Assembly: GCA_016584495.1 (NCBI GenBank)
Contig: WAID01000002.1
Span: 682,001-746,000, forward strand
Source of the DNA: Celoporthe dispersa
Taxonomy: Eukaryota; Ascomycota; Sordariomycetes; Diaporthales; Cryphonectriaceae
Direction of reading: 5' to 3'
Length of the DNA: 64,000 nt
The position numbers and the translations under genes were made by a program. The notes below the pieces were generated by a model. The model saw only the letters and a list, made by a program, of their open reading frames with translations. It had not been told where the DNA came from and ran no database searches. Positions 1-10,563 of the stretch are shown here, piece by piece. How positions within the stretch are numbered: position 1 is the first letter of the stretch; every line of letters starts with the position of its first letter.

Positions 1-2337
1 GGCCCCTGGTCTGATCCTCAACTGATCCCCCACCTTTCTGAGATTATCAAGATATGAAAAGTGTGGGACGATCTATAGGTGCCGTGGCCCCATAGGCGCG
101 GAGACGCCGGGAGAGTACCGCCGAGACGAGATACCTCGGAGGGGGAGGGGGTAGGTGGGTCCCTTCGGCCGAGGTCGTCCGTGTGGCTTCTCCGTCTATT
201 TGCCCTCCAAATCGCTGAAATAGACATCGTCACAAGAGGCTTTTCACCACTGACTGTCCAAATTTTCCACCACCGCACAAACTGTCGCTAGTTTCAAGTT
301 ATGCAAATCGGCAAATCGCTCAACCATGGTTGGACAGGATCTTGGCTTTCGGTTCGACTTTCCGGGACCTAGCCTTCCCTGCCTTAGTGCCTCCCACACA
401 TCTTAAAAATGCCGACAAGAAAAAGAAAAAGAAGGGGGGAGGGGAAAGGCCTGGGAAGAGACTCCCGGTATTGGGAATCTCAAAGAAACTCCTGGCGCAG
501 TCAGCGTGCGTAAGCCGTGATGTTTAATTTGCTGTCTGACAGTGACAGGATTTTTTGACTATCGACTGACAAGGCCTAAGTACCAGGGCAGTCGCGAATA
601 GGCAAGCTGTCAAGCATAGCCGTGCGTGACGATGGATAGGAGTAGCAAAAAGGAAAGAAAACATGCCTAACAAGGAAAGATTGAAAAGAAGAGAAAAACA
701 AAGGAAAAAGGAAGGGAAAAAAAAAAAGGAGAAAAAAGAAAGAAAGGTGGCACGATTGTGAATGGGTCCATTTGGACGAAACCCCTAGAATCTGATATGA
801 TAACCTTACGTACCATCATACTAGTAGAACACTACCATCTGATATGGTCCAGGTGCTCCAACGCCTGCTCGCTACCAGCCAGGGGATCCATATGGACTCC
901 ACACCGAAAGAGTGCTAGAGCCAGCCCCCCCCTGACAAGCCAGGAGGACCCAGTCGAGGATTTATTGCCAATAGACGGGTTTTGATTGGCCGACACTGTG
1001 TTCCTCCTTTGTCGGCCTCTAGATGGAAAAGTCTAGGGCCCAAACAGGTAGTGACTTCCACATGGCATTGGGGAAGGACAGAACCAAGAAGTCACTACTG
1101 GGGGGCCGGGGAGGAGGCACAAGATAGCCAAGGAGCAGGAAGAAAAGGAATTTCTGCACTACCACCACAACCTCGACCGCCCCTTGTGCTGCTGACATGA
1201 CCCATTCTTTTCGCTTCCTCCTCACCAACCTACCATCCCGCACCACACCTCCATCACACCATCCAGTCCGCAAACGCATACCAATAGGCGCGTGCCAGAG
1301 GGCTGGAGATCCAGACTACTGCAGCGGCTCGTCATCCGCGGTGGCCTCCAGCCAGCTCTGTGTGGCCCCAGTACCACACCTCGTCCTCCTAGGTCGTGCA
1401 TTATCGTGGCCCGTACGCCTCTCTCCGCCTGCGTACAGATCGTATCGTTTCAATACCGGCGAAACAACTTCCCCCTCGGGCCAGGGGTCAGCATCCAAGT
1501 GGGTAGAGCACGCAGCAGGTGTTACTCCAGCAGCCGCCCCTCCCCCTCCTCCATCTCCAGACCGCCGGTGGGCGTCTTCACCTTTGGTCTTGGGTCGTGG
1601 TATTTTTTTGGGAGGGTGGTTTTTTTCTTTTTTTCTCTCTTAATTCTCTCTCTCGAGGTGCACAGGCTCAAGCCGCCTAAGCAGTACCGGGCCGTCGTGG
1701 CCACCAATCGCCTCCTGCCTGCTCCCCCGACACCAAGTGGCCCTTGTTTGACACCTGCATTGGCCTCGGGCGTTGTCTGGTTCAAAAATCTCATCCTTAC
1801 GTATAGCTTGCGTCCTGGGCTGTCTTTTCACAGCCTCACCGTGGACCAGGTGCTACCACACGATTGCTTAGTCTTGCATCTGCTCCTCCTCCTCCTCCTC
1901 CTGCTGCTGCTGCTGGAGAGACATCCCTTAAGGTTCAATACGTACCCTTGTTTTGTCTCGTGACCCTGTCGCCACTCCTTCGGCCGATTCTACCGGGACA
2001 GCGCACGCGCCTCGACTACAAAGACCGAGTATCCGCCAGGGTCAGGACCGCTGGCATTTGGCCTTTCCACCCCAGCGTTGTGGACCACCCTGCAGACTAG
2101 CCAGCAGTCGCCTGAACCGTCCCACGTCACACGGATCTGATCGGACTCCATGTCCTTGTTGCGAAGCTGACAAGACGCCTCTTGTGCAACACCGGAGAGG
2201 ACCACTGGTTGTCACCAGACCTCGGGCAAATCGCAGCGCGCAATACAACTCTCTGGGAGGCATAAGCTGACCACACCTATCATCGCCACCGCCGAAAATC
2301 GGGGGGGAAAGGAAGAAAAGGAGTGAGGGCGGTCAAG
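1..2337. other. Intergenic region / long 5' flank of the sreA gene
   Basis: I see no supported gene here. Open frames are short and low in complexity. There are purine-rich stretches (about 655-750) and pyrimidine-rich stretches (about 1590-1660, 1880-1915). Two ATCTGATAT motifs (789-798 and 837-845), with a further GATAA at 799-803, resemble GATA-factor sites. Part of the 3' end is probably the 5' leader of the GATA-factor gene that starts at 2338. Confidence 0.6.
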
Positions 2338-4306
2338 ATGGCGACCTTGGAAGGACGGGCGGACTCTGCTGCCATGCAGCCCAAAAAGGAGCACTCGAGC
2401 CCCTTACGAACTGCCCTCCCCTCCAGGCCCATGTCCTCCAAGGCAGGCGACCCCAGCCTCAGGGCTCGATCTCCCCCTCCGGAAGACAGCAGCCGGCATG
2501 GCAGGACACCTAGCCCTCTGAGGCCTAAGCAGCAGTGCGAAATGAGTCCATATCCCAACGAGGGTCAGACCTCCCATCCCATCAGTCCTGCGCCCTCTGC
2601 CCACGAGCAGCAGATGCCGTCAGACGGGATGACGGATGCTCCGTATTTGATCACTGGATCGACGCAAAGCGGCCAGATCTGCAGGTGAGATAACCCCTTT
2701 CTCTGCTCTCTTTGCCTGCGCTCGATGTGTGCTGATGTCAGTCTAGTAACTGCGGCACAAGTCGAACTCCTCTCTGGCGAAGATCACCCCAGGGCGCAAC
2801 CATCTGCAACGCGTGCGGCCTATATTTCAAGGCGAGAAACTCTGCCCGGCCGACGAATCTGAAGCGACCGCCGACGACTGTGCCGAGTGTACCGCCGCCA
2901 CATACTGACAGATCGTCGCCGGTGGCATCGGGATCTCAGGCTGTCTCCAGCACGGCGGGGGCCAAGTACGTAGCGGCAGATCATATGCCGAACGGAACCT
3001 GTCCCGGCGGCGGCCGCTGTAATGGCACTGGCGGCGCGGAGGGCTGCAGCGGATGTCCGGCGTACAACAATCGCATTGCCAAGAGTGCTAGTCTGGGTAT
3101 GCTTCAGCATCAGGGCCAGAACTCGGGCGTTCAGGGTACCGCGGCTGCCGAGCCCGCCGATGACCACCACCACCACGCGATAGATGTGGCAGCAACGCAA
3201 GGCCAGGGCCGGAGCCAGGGCCAGGGCCAGAACCAGGGCCAGGGCCAACAGGCTCACGACCAGAACACGACCGTGGTGATCGCTTGCCAGAACTGCGGGA
3301 CGACCATCACGCCGCTGTGGAGGAGGGACGAGCAGGGCCACACCATCTGCAATGCATGCGGTAAGTGCATCGAGAACGAAGGCGCAACCAAGTACCTGCG
3401 TGAGGGGGCTAACAGACCTGTCCAAGGCCTCTACTACAAGCTCCATGGAGTGCACCGGCCCGTCGCGATGAAGAAATCCGTCATCAAGCGGAGAAAACGA
3501 GTAATACCCGCGTCGTATGAGCCCGCCGCCGAAGGAAGTGCGCCGGCCGAATCGATCGAGTCGAGCCCACCCCCGCCGACCGAGTCCAGTGAGCGCGGCT
3601 CTGTGAACCCCGACGGGTCGATCAACCTCGGCATCCGGCGACGACAGCAACAACAGTCTCTGCAGCTCGTTCCGGAGAGCGTCCTGCGGCAGAACCGACC
3701 GTCCCCCCCCTACCGTCCGGGGATCTGACGCAGTACTCCTCCAACCTGCGACACCACCGCGAAGTCCCCGAGTCCCTCACTGATGACAACAGGCTCGCAC
3801 CGATCACCTCCCTCGCCGCGACCTCTGGCCGGCAGTCTTCGCTCTCGCCAGCGTCCTTCCTGTCGCCTGTGAGAAAACGATCATTCGGAGAGGTCGACCA
3901 CCCGAATTCCGCAGAGCCTGAGAGCAGCAAGCGTCTGTCGTCGATTAAATCAATCCTAAACCCCCCGGCGGCGGCGGCGGCAGCAGCAGCAGCAGCAGCG
4001 CAACCCACCCCGCTACACGCACCGACCATCCAACGGTCGCCACACATGACAGGCGCAGGGGAGCTAACGCACTCTCGTCCGTATTTGGGATCGCCCGCGG
4101 GCACTGTGGCGTCAGCACCTAGTCCCGTGGCCTACCCAGCAGCGAGCCCACTCCCCGGGCCTGCGTACCTGGATATAACAAGAAGGCTCAGCAACGAGAG
4201 CGATGTGAGCAAGGCCGAGAAGCGCGCGGCCCTGCAGAGAGAAGCCGAGCGGATGCGAGAAATGCTGGCGGCGAAAGAGAGGGAACTTGCGGAACTGGGG
4301 AGTTAA
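2338..4306 (+). CDS. sreA: SreA/SRE-type GATA transcription factor (siderophore and iron-uptake repressor)
   Basis: Two GATA zinc fingers flank a Cys-rich iron-responsive segment, the hallmark of the SreA/SRE/Urbs1 family, which represses siderophore and iron-uptake genes in iron-replete cells. Exons: 2338-2684, 2747-3360, 3427-4306. Finger 1 is C115-X2-C118-X17-C136-X2-C139, and intron 1 splits its first CxxC. The central Cys are 201, 207, 216 and 219 (CPGGGRC...GCSGCPAYNNR). Finger 2 is C296-X2-C299-X17-C317-X2-C320. Intron 2 (66 nt) lies directly after CNACG; its removal restores CNACGLYYKLHGVHRP. A Gln-Gly repeat lies between the fingers. The C-terminus has SIKSILNP, a poly-Ala run and a charged helix that may form a coiled coil. 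The frame breaks at a C8 run (3703-3710): frame 0 stops at 3728, while SreA-like sequence (DLTQYSSNLRHHRE...) continues one frame away to the TAA at 4304. One missing C explains it. The start is the first in-frame ATG; an upstream GTG at 2323 was not used. Confidence 0.93.
3361..3426 (+). other. Frame-preserving intron inside the second GATA finger of sreA
   Basis: The 66-nt intron has a GTAAGT donor and an AAG acceptor, a length divisible by three and no in-frame stop. Splicing joins CNACG to LYYKLHGVHRPV, the family consensus. If retained, it would insert 22 residues between the last zinc-ligand Cys and the basic arm that contacts DNA. That splicing occurs is inferred from the restored consensus. 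Confidence 0.85.
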
Positions 4307-5604
4307 TGGTAATTGCGGGCGCGAACCGACAACTTTTGTTTTTCTTTTGCGGGCGGTCGAAATGGAAGCACGAAAATCGGGAGTTCAAAAAAAAAAGAAG
4401 AGAGGGAGGGAGTGCAATTTCTTTCAGACGGGCGCAGGAGAAAAATCACAAGTGTCACTGGGCGGAGTCACGTTCTCTTGGGAATCACTACTAGTGGTAC
4501 ACGGATCTGTATAGAATTGGCGTTGGCCCACGAGAGAGCCATCTTGGGTTTTCCAGGCATCATGGACGAGGCTTCAAGGCTTTGCGATGAAAAGGGAATC
4601 GCGGCGTTCTGTCACATTGGCGCAGTATTGGTACTGGCCCCAACGGCCATGGGGCGGCAAAGGGACAAGGTGCAGTACGGGTTTTGGCTTGGCTGGCTTT
4701 TTTTTCTTCTTTTTTTCCCGAGAGAGACGTTATGAAAGGAAGACCAAAGCAAGACCTCAGGGTCATCAAATGAGGATTGGAAGAAAAGAAAAAAACATTC
4801 AGACATATTCTTGTTACTTTCGTATAGATAACACTCTACTTTACACGCTGCTCCTCTTGTGTTGGGTGATGATGATCATGCCAGTTTCAAAGATTCTCCT
4901 CACACCGCTCCTGGTCCGGAGTCGACACGGGCAAACACACCAAAGAAGAACATCTCGATGGGGTTGCATATAAAATTTCGATATATATAATTCCATCGTC
5001 TATTTGTAAACAAAACAGCCGCGCAGGTGAAGCTCCCTAGCCACCCCTGCGCTATCAACGTCGCCGTCGCCCCCCCGTCTTTTCTAGCGGACCAAACCCA
5101 CACGAGGTCCTCCCCGCTCACAAGTGAGAGAGTTACTGGTACAGAGAGGTATGCAATGAGAATCTTACACCACTGGGGGGTTTCCGAGTATTTTTCAATG
5201 CTCCTGTCGCCAATGTTCCCCGGGCCTTTTTAAAAAAAGAAAAAAAAGACGAGCAAGACAAAAAGCAAGAAAAAGTAATATACCATACCCGACTTCATAC
5301 ATACTGCCATGACCCTTATCTCCACACACCTCAAATCTTCCGCTGGTTTATTCTTTCTCTCTCCTTTCCCACACCGCTGGGTGTCGTCCAAGCTCAGGAG
5401 CCCAGGCAAGAGAAACCGAAAAAGCGACCAGGCCAACACATTCAAATGATCCAAGGCATGTCCGCCTAGCCAATCGTCCAGGCAATCCCGTCAGGATCTC
5501 GTACCAGCAAATGTGATCCACGGAGCCGCATCCCATCGCCTCTGCGCACGGTTGCGAAGCAGGATGGAGAGGCCCGTAGGGTCCCGGAGCTCCGCCTGGA
5601 TACT
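4307..5604. other. Intergenic region between sreA and TVP15 (tail to tail)
   Basis: The two genes converge here, so the stretch should hold both 3' untranslated regions. It is rich in A/T and pyrimidine runs (about 4700-4715, 5230-5275). I recognise no gene. Confidence 0.6.
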
Positions 5605-6290
5605 CTACACCTGCTCTGCGCCCCAGCCGGCGTCGGCCTCCCTCATGTTGGCGGGCGGCTCGATGCTGGGGATGAACTCGAGGACGACGTAGCAGACGCC
5701 GATGAGGCCGACAATCGAGCCGGCGATGATGCGCAGGACGCCGTCGTGCAGCAGGATCGAGCCGACAAAGATGTAGAAGGCGCCACGGCCGATGAAGGAG
5801 AAGAGGAAGGAGGCGTAGCGCGAGACTTGGGGCGGGATCTGGAACTCGAGGAGGCCGGTGGCTGTGGGTTCATCACTGTCAGCAACGAGCACGTCACGTC
5901 TCCTGCGCGGAGGAAGAGAAGACGCAGAGGAGAAACTCACCGAGACCAAAAATGATCACGTAGACTCCAATGATGATGGATTGGCTGCGGGCAGGCGTCA
6001 GTACCGGGTCGCACAAAGCCCTGCACGCGGACGAGGCTCGAGAGGATGAACGTACAAGCTGATGGGGAAGAACTGCGAGATGCCGCCGAGGACCATGATC
6101 ACCGCAACCACCAGGTTGACGATGCGACTGCGATTGGCACGCCGCGCGTTAGCAAAACACTCAATGGCCGTGCGGGCACCTGCGCGCCGCAGGCTGGCAG
6201 CTCCCTGCGGTGGTCGCACGAGGCTCTCAATCGGAGCTGCTGCCGAGCTCGTGGATGCGCGGACACTCACAAGCTGTCCGAGAAATCCAT
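5605..6290 (-). CDS. TVP15: Golgi membrane protein TVP15 (COPI-associated family)
   Basis: Tvp15 is a small tetraspanning protein of late Golgi/Tlg2-containing vesicles with a role in membrane trafficking. Four exons on the minus strand (6271-6290, 6056-6127, 5941-5984, 5605-5861) join in frame to 130 residues. Splicing gives MDFSDSFRIVNLVVAVIM..., then LGGISQFFPISF, SIIIGVYVIIFG, LLEFQIPPQVSRYASFLFSF, GRGAFYIFVGSILLHD and the conserved tail EFIPSIEPPANMREADAGWG. About four hydrophobic helices are visible, and the short N-terminus has no cleavable signal. The 20-nt first exon is easily missed; it was chosen because it supplies the only good ATG and a clean GTGAGT donor. No frame damage. The TVP15 family call is firm; the role comes from the yeast family. 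Confidence 0.9.
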
Positions 6291-7424
6291 CTTGGGAAGG
6301 CTGAGTTGTGGTCGCGGAGGGATAAAGAGCTGGTGTCTTGGCGGGAAGGGCGGTAAGAGTTGCTTGTCAGGTAGCGAAGCGTACGGAGGAGGCTTTTGAT
6401 AAGGCAGACGTGGAAAGGGTTTACGTAGGCGCGAAAAGATGGCTCCTTCTTCAGGACGCACTTCCCTGCAGCAAGCTGAGTTCCAGACCCCTGCGACCCA
6501 GCCCCTGACCTCCATTAGAACCCTAACCCTTCTGACGTCACTCCAGCGCACCAGGGAGGTTTCGCTCCCGCCATGCAGGACAAGACTGTTGGGCGAGGGA
6601 AACCATGGGCGGGGAGTCGTTCGGACCAGCTGATCCGCGACCTTGAGGGGGGTCATCGCGACGTCGGACAGAGGATCCAGAAGTTCGTTGAGATTGCTTT
6701 AGGGTCGTCGAGATCTATGGCAAGTATCCAGAGTCTAGGAAACTCAACTTTCAAGTAGGGCATAGAGAGACGTAGATTTGTGCAAGTTTAAGAAGGAGGC
6801 CAAGCTATGCTAATGTATATGTTCGATCAAGTCCCTCCAATAGCCGAGCCCAAGGTGTCTGTCACTTTTTTTGTCTAGAAGGGCGGCGGATGGAAGCCGC
6901 GGAATGAGATTGCAACAGGAATGCGAAAGGTCTTAGACTTGCCCAAATCTTTCCGAATATGACAGGATCAGAATCCCTATCGCTCTGCTAGCATTATGGC
7001 GTTCAGAAAAGATAGCCCCTGATACCGATTTAAGCAGGGAAGAGTAGTCACTAGGCTTTCAGCATTACAGGGTCAGAAAGCATGGGTAGGTTTGGACATA
7101 TTTCAGAGCGTTGTTCACGTTCTTGTATTCTAAAGCTACCGTGAGTGCGTTCGCTGAAGAAAAAGAGTCTGCTAAAATCAAAATGTTCGACCTTCACCCG
7201 CTCCACCTCTTTCCCCAACAGTCTTTTCACATTCTTATGCTTCCTATCATTCCAAGTCTCGGCTCCAGTTCCAACTCCAATCTCGTTTGGAGAACACTTT
7301 TGTTTCTCCTAAGCAGCAGTGGCAGCATTGAGAGGAGCTGGCTCACTATAATGAGGGCATTAGCACTACTGCACCTAGACCCCCGTGGCACAAAGCTTGT
7401 GCCTAGCCTTGTTCGAGATTGAAC
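6291..7424. other. Intergenic region: TVP15 promoter and CPA1 3' flank
   Basis: No gene recognised. Upstream of TVP15 lies a two-unit telomere-like motif AACCCTAACCCT (6519-6530), followed at once by the palindrome TGACGTCA (6533-6540), a consensus site for ATF/CREB-type bZIP factors. The rest has no clear structure. Confidence 0.55.
6533..6540. promoter_or_regulatory. CRE-like palindrome TGACGTCA upstream of TVP15
   Basis: This perfect 8-bp ATF/CREB palindrome lies about 245 bp upstream of the TVP15 start codon and 3 bp from a telobox-like pair. Its sequence matches the consensus; function is inferred only. Confidence 0.4.
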
Positions 7425-8900
7425 TTACACTCCAACACGCTCCTTGGACAAGAGCTCCAGGAGGAGGCCAGATGGCCGGTTGTCCTTGTACACCTTCTGG
7501 CTGTCTTTGAACATCTTCACGCTCTGCAGGTACCGGTCAAAGAGGTACGAGCTGTCCATGGGACCGCCCTTGGCCTCGGGGTGGAACTGCGTCGAGAAGA
7601 TTGGTCGAGTCTTGTGCATCATGCCTAGTCTGCGTCAGCCTATGTCCAGACTCCAGAGCTTCTTGCCTGCAGGCTTTCTTACCCTCATTGCTCCCATCGT
7701 TCAGGTTGATAAAGTACTCCTTGAAGTCAGGGTGGAGTGTGCTGGTGTCGACAGCATAGCCGTGGTTTTGGCTCGTGATGTGGCATTGACCCGTGGTCAG
7801 GTCCAGGGCCGGAATGTTGTGGGCTCGGTTGCCGTACTTCATCTTGATCGTGCGGGCACCTGTGGCCAGGGCCAGCAGTTGGTGACCCAGGCAGATTCCC
7901 ATGATCGGGACCGACGAAGTGTCGATCAGACGAGCGAGGTTGTAGATCGTATCCTGGCAGTGGGTCGGGTCGCCTGGGCCGTTGGAGATGAAGACGCCAT
8001 CCACCTCCCCGGCGACCTTGTGGACCGGGTAGTTGTACGGCAGCACCGTCACAGTCGCTCCTCGGCTGATCAAGCTGCGCAGGATGTTCTCCTTCACTCC
8101 ACAGTCGATCAAGGCCACGTGGAACGTGGAGTTGGGCGCCGAGACGACGAAGGGAGCCTTGGTGCTCACCTTCTTCACGAGGTTGATCTGGCCGGGGTCA
8201 ATGAAGCTCTCGTCCTCGTCGGCATCGTACTCGTCACCAATAGAGATCCTGGCCAGGGAGGAACCCTGCTCCCGAAGATGCGTGACAATAGCACGAGTGT
8301 CGACGCCGGAGATGGCGGGCACTCCCTCCCTGGCGCACCAATCACCCAGGCTCTCCACGGCAGTCCAGTGGCTGTACTTCTTGGCCACATCCGACACGAC
8401 AATTCCAGCGCACTGGATGTGAGGGGACTCGAAGTACTTCAGGAGGTTGTACTCGTCGCGGACGTTCGAGGGGACACCGTAGTTGCCGATGAGAGGCTGG
8501 GTGAAGACCAAGATCTGGCCGCGATAGGAGGGGTCGGTCATGGATTCGGGGTAACCGACCAGGGAGGTGGTAAAGACGGCCTCTCCGGAGATGTTGGAGT
8601 TGGCGCCAAAGGCAGTGCCGTGGAAGACGGGACCATCCTAGCTTGGGGGTCAGTCGGGGCTCCAGGGGACTATCAGGAGCAGCAGGGCTCTCATACCCGG
8701 ATAGTGAAGGTGGCATCGAGGCCGTCCACAGGAGCGGTAGCCCGAGACCTGTGGACCGGCATCTCCCTTCCCTTGCTGCCAGCAAAAGCCTGCTTGCTCG
8801 CGAATCGAGCCTGGCCCACAAAGGGGCGGAAACGGAGCGCCATGCCTGCGGCACCGGCGGCCGAGGGCTTACCGGCGGCGACGAAGACGCGAGAGAACAT
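7425..8900 (-). CDS. cpa1: Arginine-specific carbamoyl-phosphate synthase small subunit (mitochondrial)
   Basis: This glutaminase subunit releases ammonia from glutamine for carbamoyl phosphate in arginine synthesis (ARG-2 in Neurospora, Cpa1 in yeast). Three exons (8697-8900, 7683-8637, 7425-7624) give 452 residues with no frame damage. The N-terminus (MFSRVFVAAGKPSAAG..., Arg-rich, few acidic residues) looks like a mitochondrial presequence, as in filamentous fungi. The small-chain domain starts near DGPVFHGTAFGA. The class-I glutaminase domain shows the nucleophile Cys317 in GICLGHQLL and the His401/Glu403 pair in FHPEAKGG. The final intron splits NEG-MMHKTRP. The start is 57 nt downstream of the stop of a spliced attenuator uORF (8958-9270), so translation should be repressed by arginine. 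Confidence 0.95.
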
Positions 8901-8957
8901 ATCGTTTTTTAGGTTTCCAGGTATCAGATATCAGGGCAGATGGACAGTAGGGCAGCT

Positions 8958-9270
8958 TCAAGCTGTGAGAGACCTCCACAGATGGTCTAAGGTGCCACAA
9001 GAGTCAGCATGCGGGGGCGGTGAGTCGAGCAATAATCACCCGGGAGAGACGAACCTGAGAGATAGTCCTGTAGGGAGACAATTAGCAATTGAGCTTCACT
9101 GAGAGAACGGCGATGTCTCCTCGAGTCCTCTAGACATTGCTACCGCATCAAGACAGCTTGTCAAGGCTGCCCAAGATGGGCATTGCGCCATGCCAAGGCA
9201 CGACGAGACGGTGAGACCTTCAACAAAGGTGACGTACCTGAGAGGTAAACTCTGACGGGCGCCCGTTCAT
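8958..9270 (-). CDS. Arginine attenuator peptide uORF in the cpa1 leader, split by two introns
   Basis: This 24-codon upstream ORF matches the fungal arginine attenuator peptide (AAP), which stalls ribosomes when arginine is high and blocks initiation at the CPA1/arg-2 start. Exon 1 (9238-9270) encodes MNGRPSEFTSQ. Exon 2 (9055-9067) encodes DYLS plus one base. Exon 3 (8958-8986) completes Asp16 and encodes HLWRSLTA then TGA. The introns are 9068-9237 (GTACGT...CTACAG) and 8987-9054 (GTTCGT...CCTTAG). The three exons total 75 nt exactly. Asp12, reported as essential in Neurospora, is the first codon of exon 2. Without splicing the frame reads VRHLC and stops. The uORF stop and the CPA1 ATG are 57 nt apart. 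The second donor is slightly unusual. Confidence 0.92.
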
Positions 9271-10563
9271 AAGGGCTGATTGTCTGGGGTCAACAGTAGG
9301 GTTGTGATTAGATTTGAAGCATTGGTGCTGTGGGTGGGAGAGGCTGGATGATTGTGTCTTTTGGGTGTGGATGTTTTTTTGTTGGTTGTTGGATATTCCT
9401 AGGTTGTGGTTGTGAGAGGTGAAGAAAGGAAATCGGTTGGGGGGGGGGAGGAGGGAATATGAAGAAACAAAGAGTCATTGGCAGCTGTCCGTATCGCAGA
9501 ACTCAAAATTGGCGTCCTTCCCATTGGGGGGGGGGGCACTAGGGAAAGTTTTTTTCTTTTTCTTCCCTCTTTCGCGCACTGCAGCTGTGAGCAAGCAGAT
9601 TTGGGGCGGTGGGGCACGTCATTCCTCTCGGTTCTTTAGGGTGTGGCCCCTGGAGGTCCCCGCTGAGACCCATACCCGCTCCCCTGGATCGGTCCCCTGG
9701 ATCTGAAAATGGCGGGGCTCGTGGCCAGCTTTCTAGCTCCGACATCGAAGCTTATCGCCCAGCCGTCCAACGGAATCTTTTGCGTCACGTAAAACCGCAA
9801 GCTCACTTCTTGATTTACACTTTGATCATGACGTCCTGTCTGTGCCTATAACGATGACGACTCGCACAAGGTTTCCCTTTTGTCTTTTCAGACCTTGTCT
9901 GTTCTAGCTGTTGAGAAAGCGATACGAAGGTGCATGCTACAATGTAGATGTAGGCTCCGCCCAGCCTGGTCCAAGTTCGTTGGTTTGGTGGTCGATCTTT
10001 CATCCCTGACATGTTCAATAGCAAGCCTCGCTAGACGGTGATAGATCTCGCTTCTTGTCAGCGCTTCACGCCCCTGCTACAACCTGGTGTGCCCTCTTGT
10101 TCTGATCAGTCATGGTGGTGAAGCAACGTTGTGCTTGGAGGGTCCTGGAAAGTCTGTGTGTGAATCCAAAGCTTGACACGAGTTTAAGGACATATCCATC
10201 AAGACGAGGTGATATCTTTTTCTCTCTCTCTGCCGTGGCGATACTGGTGATATTTATGTTTGGATAATTCGGCAAATATGCGAGACTCTGACAACAATCA
10301 ACCTATCCCACCCCACCCCACCCCCCAAACGAGGTTCTCAGGTAAGTATATCATTCTTAGTGCCGACTCAACACTCACAGACGTCGTGTAATGCAGAATC
10401 TTCTATAAGTTGCTTTCTTCTATTTTATATGTACCTCCTCGTGATGGCCTGTCCAATGAAGGCTGATGCCCCAATGTGGAGGTGAAATAAGATGGGCTGA
10501 ATTCGCTGCCCGTACATGCTGATGCGCCGCGCTCGAGACTTGTACAACCACATACGGTGCAGC
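9271..10563. other. Intergenic region: cpa1 promoter and ETF-beta 3' flank
   Basis: No gene recognised. The cpa1 transcription start must lie within it, upstream of 9270. It has G- and C-rich runs (9439-9447, 9527-9536) and a run of CCCCA units near 10308-10325. I found no exact TGACTCA amino-acid-control site by eye. Confidence 0.5.

Noticed and set aside
1292..1963. 223-codon open frame upstream of sreA
   Set aside because: Runs through pyrimidine tracts (poly-Phe, poly-Leu) and lacks any domain character; probably leader or promoter DNA.
7444..9102. 552-codon open frame on the plus strand
   Set aside because: It is antisense to cpa1 and its attenuator uORF. The minus-strand gene has clear catalytic motifs and splice sites, while this frame has no recognisable domain.
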